Assembly: GCA_947184155.2 (NCBI GenBank)
Contig: CAMXCT020000515.1
Location: 78,501-142,500, forward strand
Reading direction: 5' to 3'
Length of the DNA: 64,000 bases
Source of the DNA: Cladocopium goreaui
Taxonomy: Eukaryota; Sar; Dinophyceae; Suessiales; Symbiodiniaceae
The position numbers and the translations under genes are program-made. Position 1 is the first letter of the stretch. Each line of letters opens with the position of its first letter. Shown in pieces: positions 33,197 through 40,380 of this stretch. The notes beneath the pieces are model-generated. The model ran no database searches. It worked only from the letters and a program-made list of their open reading frames with translations, and was not told the origin of the DNA.

Positions 33197-35818
33197 AGGG
33201 CAGGGCTGGATCTGGGGGTTGTGAAGCAGCTGGAGGAGAAGCTTTGCAAAGGATCGTATGAGCTTGCCGGGCTTCCCTGAGGTAGTCGTCGCGGATTTCC
33301 ATGCCCAAAATGGCTGAAGAAAAGGGCGACTGAGGGGCCAAGCTGCCGTTGCCCAATTTAATCGTCCCAGTGCTCTCTCAATCTCCTTCACCGTGAAGGT
33401 GTTGCCCGCAGCGATGGTCTGAAGGAGTGCCTCAAGTGTCTTCCTCTTATCTGGAGGGAAGTCGACCACGGGTCCGCATGGATTGACCTGGAAACCTAAC
33501 CAGGTGTTGACCTCAGATAACACCGTCTTGTGCCAACTGAGGGGGCATCCCATGGCTGCTAAGGAGAGAAGTAGTTTTGCCGTATCCTCAGTGGCGGAGT
33601 CCGTCCTGAGGAGCCAACAAAAATCGTCCACGAACACAAAGCCCCAGTCTATGTGTGGAAACATCATGTAGCATAGTCTGAGGAGGAGTGCCGCCATTCT
33701 GCCCCAATAAAGTTGGGCGCTGGCCATACCATAGGTACCCACCTTGTTTATCCACCATTCACCATCAAGTTGTGCTACCTGGTAGCGCCATTCGTTGGAT
33801 TGGACCTTGATGCGGCGGTGTGCTTTTGAAACATCTGCTTTCAAAAGTGCCCAGGTGGTTTGTTTGTGTGGAGGTTGCCAAGCCAGGTCGGTGCAAGACG
33901 CTACCGTCCCAGATGTCTTCTCCTTCGTGGTGGTTAGCCAGTGAATGGCTTGAACACAGTCCATCACTGTGGGTGCAGTGGTCTTCTCAACTGTGTTTTG
34001 TTGGATGTGTGAGTTTGCATGGCCCCAGCTTCCGTCGTAGATTGTGCGGATTTTAACTCCTTCGTCAATTGCCGCCAGGGGCCCTGGGCAGAGTTCATCT
34101 GGGGTGCATCCACAGCGGAGTGCAGCCTCCTCCTGTGTGAGTGGGCCCTCAACCATACCCATATCTACCTCTTCCACGAAGGTCTGTCGAACCTGAGAGG
34201 AGAAATCTTTTGCCGAGGGGTAGTTGTCCCTGCCCATGGGTATTAGGAGGTCCTCCCACAGAGGGGATTCTCCTTTGAGTTCTTCCTTGGTAGGCCATAT
34301 ACCTGGTGACGTCCAGGTGGGTGTGGTGACACCTAAGGGGACTCCCTTGGCAACCCTTGTGGGGTAGGCTGCATCTGCATCTCCACCAGCTTCCGCTAAG
34401 GCTGAGATGAGGTTCAGATAGAACGGCTGGCCTGGCTCCATCTCCTCAGCAATTTGGTAGTCCAGCCCGATCCCTTGGGCAATGGCCCGTCGTGTCTCCT
34501 GAAGAAGTTCCTTCGGGAACGGATGTTTTCTTTCACCCCTGTTGATGGACCGTTGGACGTCCTGTGCACATCCTTTTGCCAGGTGGCTAATGGAGTCTCC
34601 AATGTGCTTGATCTTGGACTGAGGTCTGAGCGGGGGAGGTCGTCTCCCGGCTGAGGGCTTACCTCCTCCATCCCGTAGAGGTCTAGTCTTGAAGCCTGAT
34701 TGAACGATGATCGGGTCGTCATCCAAAGTCATCGTCTGGGAGAGGGGTACCGATGAGGAGCGGTCTGTCCGACCTGGAGGCTCCCCTTCCTGTTGGCACC
34801 CGGTGGGTTGATGTCCTGTGGTTGGAATGCTCTGGATGATTGCTGCTGCTAGCCCTGCCATCAGTGCTGGCGGGTATCTGCTGAGGTCCCGGGAGGTCAT
34901 CTCCATTGGCCTCAAATGTTCAGAGTGGTTGCACTGGAGGCCTTGCCAATGGTGAATTGGAAGGTCCGTTGAGAAGGTCGTACTCTTCTGTGCCCTTTGT
35001 CCCAGTCTGCACTGGTCCAGGTGGATCTGGCAGTGATTTACCTCTTTGGCCCACTCCTGGTAGACTCTAGTGGCCCATATCGATGAACATTTTGCCGCCG
35101 TTGGTGCTCGACTACACTCAGCTGGATCACGAGGGTGTTCCAAGAACGAGTGGAATCCTTGGTTTTGCCTGGCTTTTGAGGCTAGGGCAGTGATGACCAG
35201 TTGCCGGAGCAGAAGGATACTGTCCTTGTCTGTGTCCAACTGTTCTTCCAGGGAATTTGAGTCAAGGCCCCATGTCTGGGAGGGATCACGCCCTCGTACT
35301 GGCCTGGGCGCTCCAGGCTTTGGAAACCATCGTAGGATGCTCCAGGTCCGGCAGTTGGGGCCGCCCCCCACAAATGACAACTGGCCCCTCGCGGCGGCGC
35401 AGCAGAGAGTTGAGTAAAACTCATCATCCAATATGTCGTTTGGGCCCTTTTCTGGTGGCCTCAGGATATCCACGGCAAGGAGCCTGGGGGCCAGGTCCTG
35501 GTGTTGTTGGATGAGTATGTCATCCAAGGCTCCTCCGTCACTCCTGCCAGTGTAGAGGAGTAGTATGTCCCTCCCTTGGAGACTACCCGTGGGTTGTGTG
35601 GTCCATACAAGGCGTTCCAACAGCCTGTTCGGAACCGATGAGAGCCATGGACAGTGCCCAAGCAGGGACTGTCCATTCATGATCATCGTTGTATCAAGTG
35701 GTCGGCCCACTGCCTCTTGTTGTGAATGTGGTGTGCTTGTGTCGTTGGGGTAACCTGGGGGAGACTCCCCCGGTTCCGTTGTTGCTTGGTTTTTGATAGG
35801 TGTTGGGGTGTCCATCAA
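33164..35818 (-). CDS. reverse transcriptase polyprotein with methyltransferase-like N-terminus
   Basis: An 884-codon ORF from ATG 35818. The RT palm has motif A ([13 protein letters not shown], about 658-670), motif B ([15 protein letters not shown], about 694-708), the catalytic FVFVDD (727-732), then GCPLSWHKT and WLGF, and a thumb-like [18 protein letters not shown] (817-834). Residues about 110-330 resemble the DNA-methyltransferase-like domain of other dinoflagellate retroelements: [10 protein letters not shown] at 151-160, LEHPRDP at 226-232, [13 protein letters not shown] at 311-323. Whether it is active is unknown. No RNase H follows: the ORF ends 50 codons after the thumb, and its last codons lie in repeat B2. 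The frame is open upstream of the ATG to a TGA near 35867, so it may be made by frameshift from gag. Confidence 0.92.
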   Translation of the reverse strand: MMDTPTPIKNQATTEPGESPPGYPNDTSTPHSQQEAVGRPLDTTMIMNGQSLLGHCPWLSSVPNRLLERLVWTTQPTGSLQGRDILLLYTGRSDGGALDDILIQQHQDLAPRLLAVDILRPPEKGPNDILDDEFYSTLCCAAARGQLSFVGGGPNCRTWSILRWFPKPGAPRPVRGRDPSQTWGLDSNSLEEQLDTDKDSILLLRQLVITALASKARQNQGFHSFLEHPRDPAECSRAPTAAKCSSIWATRVYQEWAKEVNHCQIHLDQCRLGQRAQKSTTFSTDLPIHHWQGLQCNHSEHLRPMEMTSRDLSRYPPALMAGLAAAIIQSIPTTGHQPTGCQQEGEPPGRTDRSSSVPLSQTMTLDDDPIIVQSGFKTRPLRDGGGKPSAGRRPPPLRPQSKIKHIGDSISHLAKGCAQDVQRSINRGERKHPFPKELLQETRRAIAQGIGLDYQIAEEMEPGQPFYLNLISALAEAGGDADAAYPTRVAKGVPLGVTTPTWTSPGIWPTKEELKGESPLWEDLLIPMGRDNYPSAKDFSSQVRQTFVEEVDMGMVEGPLTQEEAALRCGCTPDELCPGPLAAIDEGVKIRTIYDGSWGHANSHIQQNTVEKTTAPTVMDCVQAIHWLTTTKEKTSGTVASCTDLAWQPPHKQTTWALLKADVSKAHRRIKVQSNEWRYQVAQLDGEWWINKVGTYGMASAQLYWGRMAALLLRLCYMMFPHIDWGFVFVDDFCWLLRTDSATEDTAKLLLSLAAMGCPLSWHKTVLSEVNTWLGFQVNPCGPVVDFPPDKRKTLEALLQTIAAGNTFTVKEIERALGRLNWATAAWPLSRPFLQPFWAWKSATTTSGKPGKLIRSFAKLLLQLLHNPQIQPCPCSCFVPFLSF
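33889..33906 (-). repeat. 18-nt VASCT motif, in RT ORF
   Basis: Minus strand CGGTAGCGTCTTGCACCG, in frame as V-A-S-C-T (residues 639-643 of the RT ORF). Identical to 35833-35850. Confidence 0.85.
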
Positions 35819-35832
35819 CCCTGGTGGGTGAT

Positions 35833-35850
35833 CGGTGCAAGACGCTACCG
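35833..35850 (-). repeat. 18-nt VASCT motif at the gag/RT junction
   Basis: Minus strand CGGTAGCGTCTTGCACCG. The gag stop TAG is inside the motif (CGG TAG), while in the RT frame it reads V-A-S-C-T, 10 codons before the RT ATG. Confidence 0.85.
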
Positions 35851-37206
35851 GATCCGCCAGGAGTCAACGGTGTGGGCATTGCTCTGGGGTGTGTTCTGAG
35901 GGTGCGGCGTTGCATACCCAGCCATTCTTAGGACCGGACAGTTGTGGGAGCGTCCGCAGTTCCCGGGACATTTCTTCTTGAGGAAGTGGTCACGGCAGTA
36001 CTGTACTCCCTTGGGTGAGATCTTAGCCCAGTTTGAAGGCCATTCAGAGTCCTTCCCTTTTCCGGATCCCATGGCCCCTTTGGCCTTACCCCCTTTGGGT
36101 GACCCTTTTTGTTTGTTCCATTGTGGCTGAGTTGGTGACCACGAAGGTTGGCGTCCCTTTGACTTGGCTGGTCGTGTTGGGGAGTCAGGCCCGGAGCCTT
36201 TGTTGCCTTTCTGCCGGGCGACAGACTCATAGACCTCTCTGGTCCAAAACAGGGTGTCCTGACGTAGTTGGGCCATGGCCTCCTTGAGACCCAGTCCCCC
36301 GTAGACCAAGTTGTGGATCTCCCTCCATGCGTTCCTTTCAGCGTAGAGGAGAACCTGTTCACTGGGCGGCGGTCTCCTGTCCGCAATGTCTTTCCCCCAG
36401 AACCATCGGTACCAGTCCTCTAGGTCCCTGTGGGTGATGTTCAACTTCGGCATGCTGGGAAAGGAGAGGATGGCCATGAGGAGGTTGGTTCGAAAGACCA
36501 GGTGCATGTGCTCCAACTGACGCCTCGTAGTTGGGAGTTTCCGTGTCTCCTCCTCTTCTTCCTTTTCCCATCCATCGACCGTCACCTTCTTGGTGGTCTT
36601 GATAGGCCGCTCATCCTGGTCTGGTAGGGCTGATATGATGTACTTGCTGGCAATCCAGCCAACTTCTCCTTGCGCACAGAGTTTGAACTGTTTCTTCAAC
36701 AAGGCATCCGAGCCTTGATCCTCCAATCGTGGGAGTGGTAGCTGGACGACCACCGTCCATGTCTGCAGGAGCTGGCGTCGATCACACAGGGCATCCAGTG
36801 AGGGCGCCGCCTGTGACGTCGTCGGTAGTAGCCCTGCGGGTCCCACTCGGCCCTGGTTCAGGCCCCCAGTGCCCAGCAACTGTTGTGCTTGACGGACACA
36901 TTGTGAGATGCGCATGGCCAAGTGATTCGTCTTCTCTTGTGTGATCAAAGCTCCCCCACGGTCTGTGTGACGGAACTGGAGGTCTGCTGGGGAGTTGTTC
37001 CGGGCCTCCGTGATGGTGGGCCATCGATCGGCAAGGTCCTCCACCGAGCGGTAGCCATCTGATGCCATCCTTGCCATGATGAAGTATGGGATCTCCTTGG
37101 ACTGGAAGATAGTCAGGACTTGTTGGTGAAGCAGATCCACCTGATCCTTATATTGCTCGGGCACCACATCAGGTGGGGAATCCAATACATCAGGCACCGC
37201 CGCCAT
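35845..37206 (-). CDS. gag-like ORF with CCCH/zinc-knuckle-like motif
   Basis: 453 codons from ATG 37206, which lies 30 nt after leader A2; the frame is open further upstream but without an ATG. A helical middle region includes WYRWFWGKDIADRRP and YGGLGLKEAMAQLRQDTLFW. A basic Gly/Lys/Pro-rich stretch follows, then C-RDHFLKKK-C-PGN-C-GRS-H (C-x8-C-x3-C-x3-H) near the C-terminus, a plausible nucleic-acid-binding motif. Position ahead of RT, a basic region and a Cys/His motif all suit gag. No family match is claimed. Confidence 0.8.
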   Translation of the reverse strand: MAAVPDVLDSPPDVVPEQYKDQVDLLHQQVLTIFQSKEIPYFIMARMASDGYRSVEDLADRWPTITEARNNSPADLQFRHTDRGGALITQEKTNHLAMRISQCVRQAQQLLGTGGLNQGRVGPAGLLPTTSQAAPSLDALCDRRQLLQTWTVVVQLPLPRLEDQGSDALLKKQFKLCAQGEVGWIASKYIISALPDQDERPIKTTKKVTVDGWEKEEEEETRKLPTTRRQLEHMHLVFRTNLLMAILSFPSMPKLNITHRDLEDWYRWFWGKDIADRRPPPSEQVLLYAERNAWREIHNLVYGGLGLKEAMAQLRQDTLFWTREVYESVARQKGNKGSGPDSPTRPAKSKGRQPSWSPTQPQWNKQKGSPKGGKAKGAMGSGKGKDSEWPSNWAKISPKGVQYCRDHFLKKKCPGNCGRSHNCPVLRMAGYATPHPQNTPQSNAHTVDSWRIR

Positions 37207-37235
37207 GTTCGAAAAGTAGGGCAGTGGTGGGTGGG

Positions 37236-37351
37236 TTTTCGAAAGTATTGGATCGCAGGGGGAACAGCTTGAGCCAAAATGGCATAGCCATTTTGGCAAC
37301 TATATCGTCAACACATTACTTGCTCTCCACAAGTTCCAAGCAAAGAAACAA
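37236..37351 (-). repeat. 116-bp leader A2
   Basis: Identical base for base to 43669-43784. It starts directly at the end of B1 and ends 30 nt before the gag ATG. Confidence 0.95.
37268..37297 (-). promoter_or_regulatory. spliced-leader-like 16-mer and palindrome in A2
   Basis: Minus strand 37283-37268 reads GCCATTTTGGCTCAAG, the last 16 of the 22 nt of the dinoflagellate spliced leader. It overlaps a perfect inverted repeat at 37273-37297: GCCAAAATGGC, 3-nt loop, GCCATTTTGGC. An out-of-frame upstream ATG (ATGGCTATG) begins inside it and overlaps the gag start. Confidence 0.75.
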
Positions 37352-37401
37352 GTGTTCCCGAATAGAATTGAAAATGACAGAAACGGAACAAAGCAACTGC
37401 A
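37352..37401 (-). repeat. 50-bp sequence B1
   Basis: End of the recombinase module; matches B2 with one mismatch and abuts A2. Confidence 0.9.
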
Positions 37402-37506
37402 TCGGTCAGTCAGCACCTTTTGTTATGCAGTTGGCTTTGCGGCTGTGTTTCTGTCAGATGCCAATCGCATCAATCACAAATGGTTTCACAGAAACTCTGA
37501 ACTGCA

Positions 37507-37562
37507 GTGGTGGTGTCACACGTCAAAATCCACCCACACCGAAGGTCGGGTGACACCACCAC
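37507..37562. repeat. 13-bp perfect inverted repeat after the recombinase ORF
   Basis: GTGGTGGTGTCAC (37507-37519) and GTGACACCACCAC (37550-37562) with a 30-nt loop. It lies between the recombinase stop and B1 and could form an RNA hairpin or serve as a recombinase site. Confidence 0.7.
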
Positions 37563-37607
37563 GCCAAACCGAAGGATGGAGCCCGACCAAAGGTAGGACC
37601 CCTCCCT

Positions 37608-37626
37608 CGGTGCCAGAAGCTAACCG
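37608..37626 (-). repeat. VASGT motif variant, 3' of recombinase ORF
   Basis: Minus strand CGGTTAGCTTCTGGCACCG: the 18-nt motif plus one inserted T, 25 nt after the recombinase stop, so not translated. Confidence 0.7.
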
Positions 37627-37650
37627 TGGAAAGAGGGCCCCCTCAATTGT

Positions 37651-39681
37651 CTACCTGACTAAGGTCCCAGCTGGGAGCTTATCATCATCCGACGCTGTGT
37701 CATTGGCATCATCTGAGAAGAGGTCTGAGCTCAGTGCGTCGGAGTCCGAATCTGAGGTGCTGGCCGGTTCAACCTGGTGTATGTTCCCCCAGCCTGATGG
37801 AAAATCATGCGACTTGAAGCACCTGGTACACTTTGCATATCTGTGAGGTTCTTGCCTGTAGTCTTCCGGATTCAGGTCAAGAGCTTTTGACGCTGATGGT
37901 TGCCATCCACAACCCACCGCCTTCCCATCCTGGTTTAGGAGGTGGATGTTCATGAGTCCAGTGGATCGATTGACCTTCGAGGCACTGACCACTCGGAGGG
38001 AGCCCCCCCGTGGTGTAGATTCCGGGAGGCCCGGGGACCATGATAACTTCTGCCAGCTCCCTGTCGAGGAGTCTGGAGAGGCCGCCTGCTTCTCGGCAAG
38101 GGCCTGCCTCCTGGATTTGAGTGGAGGCGATCCTGACTTGTCTGGACTGTCCCTCGGGGGCGATGGGTCCAATTCGAGGATCTCCGTGTCCCAGTCTTTG
38201 TGGTCCAGGTCAATGGGGACTGTCTTGGCCCCCGTCAAGTCGAGCTTCCCCAGTTTGTCTGCCACGGCAGTCCAAGCTCTCTGGACAACCTTCCGTTTTT
38301 CTCGGGTGTAAATGTCTGCAGTGCTCTCGGTCGTCCAGTTTCCAAGGTATTGACGTTGATCACGTGGCATACCCAGTTGGTATGCACAGTCCGGGATGAA
38401 GACCCGGAAACTGTGCCAACTCAGGGGTCTGAATGCCGAGCTCTCCAGTGTACCTTGACGATGAAGGGCATCCTTCAACCATCGGAGAGTCCGATCTGCC
38501 TGTCCCGGTCGGGGAATTAGGCCCGTGAAGTCAGAGCTGACTGTTGGGATGAGGTAGTCCATGTCCTTGAACTTGTCCTGGGCAATCAAGCGGTCCCAGG
38601 CTTGGGGGAGTATGGACCACCAGTCCAAACCTGTGAAGGAATAGAGTGGTGCAATCAATGGCACCGGGTTCTTCTTGATCCGGAATGCACTGACCGTTTT
38701 GGTCTGCCAGGCTTGAAGTTCCAGGGTGGCCTCGGTGAGTTTGTAACCCCCCGGACTGGTATGCTGGAGGTCATTGAACCTGGCACTGCAGGCAACTTGA
38801 AATCTGGCCATAGCGCAGATATATCTGTCCAGGACAAACTTGGGAGAGGATGATGAGCCCGTGGCGGTGGTGAGACCCCCTCCCGCGGCTATCTTCTCCA
38901 ACATCATGATGACCTCTTTGGATGGGAGCTGAGCCTTGCGCTGAGGCTTGATGTTGGTTTCCACCAGGCCTTCCTGGATGGTTTTCCTCTTCGCCTTGAG
39001 GCGTTCCAGGCTATCCGGGTCGAGGAGGCCAAACCTGGCCGAGAACCATCTTAGGGTATTCCATATCCCTTGGAGTTTGTGTGGTGTGATCTCCTGGTCC
39101 CTCAGGGTGTTCAGAAGAGATCTAATATCGCTTTCTTTCCAAGGAATTGTGTTGAAGCCCAATTTCTGGATGCTCTCGAAGCAAAGGCAATGAATACGCA
39201 AGGTCCTGAACCTGGTGTCTCCCAGAAGGTCCAAGTACTCTTGGTGAACATTGTCCCCGTGGACCGCATGCAGGTAAGGGATGTCTTTGGCAAAGGGCAG
39301 AAGGAGCCCAATGATCCTTTCTGCCCAGCGGTCTCTGAGGTGGAGTTCTAACTTCCTTTGGGTTGTAGCCGACTCTTCCTTGAGTCGCCCAGGCTTCCAG
39401 TGCCTCCATTTGGCCTCCACAATGGCCATTATGGGAGGCCGTGCATGAAAGGCTCGCCATCTAGCCCGGTCCATGCTTTCCTGTTGCTGTTGAAGGGGTG
39501 TGTGGAAGGCTGAATCTGGTGCGCCCGCAATCAAAGTGAAGAGGCTAAAACATGCATCATAGGTCCTATCTCTCTCTTCTGGGGGCGCTGGTTGTGGCAC
39601 CCGGTTCATGCAGTCTGCCACAAAGTCTTCCATCCAGGGCGTGGTAGCCACCATCATGGAGTTACTGTGAGCCACGTTCAT
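37651..39681 (-). CDS. tyrosine recombinase
   Basis: 676 codons from ATG 39681. The full catalytic set is visible: Arg301 (CSARFNDLQ), Lys328 (AWQTKTVS), His423 and Arg426 (SWHSFR), Trp449 (YLGNW) and the nucleophile Tyr458 (TADIYTREK). Such enzymes insert DIRS-type DNA without target duplications. A basic stretch follows the catalytic domain. The C-terminal 100 residues have CxGW, a C-x2-C (YAKCTRCFK, 618-621) and an acidic Ser/Asp tail (641-668). The start ATG overlaps the stop of an upstream 74-codon ORF as ATGA. Confidence 0.93.
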   Translation of the reverse strand: MNVAHSNSMMVATTPWMEDFVADCMNRVPQPAPPEERDRTYDACFSLFTLIAGAPDSAFHTPLQQQQESMDRARWRAFHARPPIMAIVEAKWRHWKPGRLKEESATTQRKLELHLRDRWAERIIGLLLPFAKDIPYLHAVHGDNVHQEYLDLLGDTRFRTLRIHCLCFESIQKLGFNTIPWKESDIRSLLNTLRDQEITPHKLQGIWNTLRWFSARFGLLDPDSLERLKAKRKTIQEGLVETNIKPQRKAQLPSKEVIMMLEKIAAGGGLTTATGSSSSPKFVLDRYICAMARFQVACSARFNDLQHTSPGGYKLTEATLELQAWQTKTVSAFRIKKNPVPLIAPLYSFTGLDWWSILPQAWDRLIAQDKFKDMDYLIPTVSSDFTGLIPRPGQADRTLRWLKDALHRQGTLESSAFRPLSWHSFRVFIPDCAYQLGMPRDQRQYLGNWTTESTADIYTREKRKVVQRAWTAVADKLGKLDLTGAKTVPIDLDHKDWDTEILELDPSPPRDSPDKSGSPPLKSRRQALAEKQAASPDSSTGSWQKLSWSPGLPESTPRGGSLRVVSASKVNRSTGLMNIHLLNQDGKAVGCGWQPSASKALDLNPEDYRQEPHRYAKCTRCFKSHDFPSGWGNIHQVEPASTSDSDSDALSSDLFSDDANDTASDDDKLPAGTLVR

Positions 39682-39902
39682 AGGGTCGATGTCATTGCTG
39701 GGGTGTACCCGAGAGGTCCAGGTTCCCCATCCATGGCCTCCGGATGGTCCGGTGGCACTTGTTGCATGCAGAGCTGCATGAACAACTCCCCCTCCGTTTG
39801 TGTGGGGAAAATTCCATGGTCCAGCAGGCTGTCTCGCATGTGTTCAGGAAGCCGAACCATTGCCAGGCCAAAAGGTGTTCTACGCACAAGATCGGGTTCC
39901 AT
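39678..39902 (-). CDS. small ORF overlapping the recombinase start
   Basis: 74 codons starting MEPDLVRRTPFGLAMVRLPE and ending at a TGA that overlaps the recombinase ATG by two bases (ATGA). The composition is protein-like and Pro/acidic. It could be a separate reading frame coupled by reinitiation, or the N-terminus of the recombinase reached by a one-base frame change. Two other frames are also open here, so coding is not certain. Confidence 0.45.
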   Translation of the reverse strand: MEPDLVRRTPFGLAMVRLPEHMRDSLLDHGIFPTQTEGELFMQLCMQQVPPDHPEAMDGEPGPLGYTPAMTSTL

Positions 39903-40320
39903 GATGTCCCGACTCTACTATGGCCAAGCCTGGCCCAAAAGAGGGTACTGCGGGTGTGCGGAGCACTAACACGTGAAAAGAGCAAGCTGGAATAACAACA
40001 CAGAAAGCCTAGGAAAAACCATCAGAGTTGCAACAGGACAGAACTGAGTGCAAGCCACATTGGACAACAGTCACATCAGCGTAATGGGCGAAGCCCGAAA
40101 GGATACCAATAACATCAACCAAGGTAAAACATGGTAAACTCAGAATGTTCAAAAAGCAACATGCTGTAAATGACTCTGAGGCAGCCACATGCAGGTTTCC
40201 CTTTTCACTGTGTGAGCTGGCATCCCAGCGGTCTGGCCCCTGTCTTGGCCCTTGTCGTGGTGCGCAACCAATGCTATTCATACAAAAAGGAAGGTGTCTG
40301 CAGAACCGAGTGGTGACGTT

Positions 40321-40336
40321 GGTGCAAGACGCTACC
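40321..40336 (-). repeat. VASCT motif, 3' of the large ORF
   Basis: Minus strand GGTAGCGTCTTGCACC, 45 nt after the stop of the 1,086-aa ORF; same core as in the RT ORF. Confidence 0.8.
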
Positions 40337-40380
40337 AGGCCACCAGGTCAGTAAAACAGCCCTTCGCAAAAACTCCGCTC

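Noticed and set aside
35694-35915. Third-frame ORF at the gag/RT junction as a linking protein
   Set aside because: It reads through the VAS motif in a frame used by neither neighbour and has no domain.
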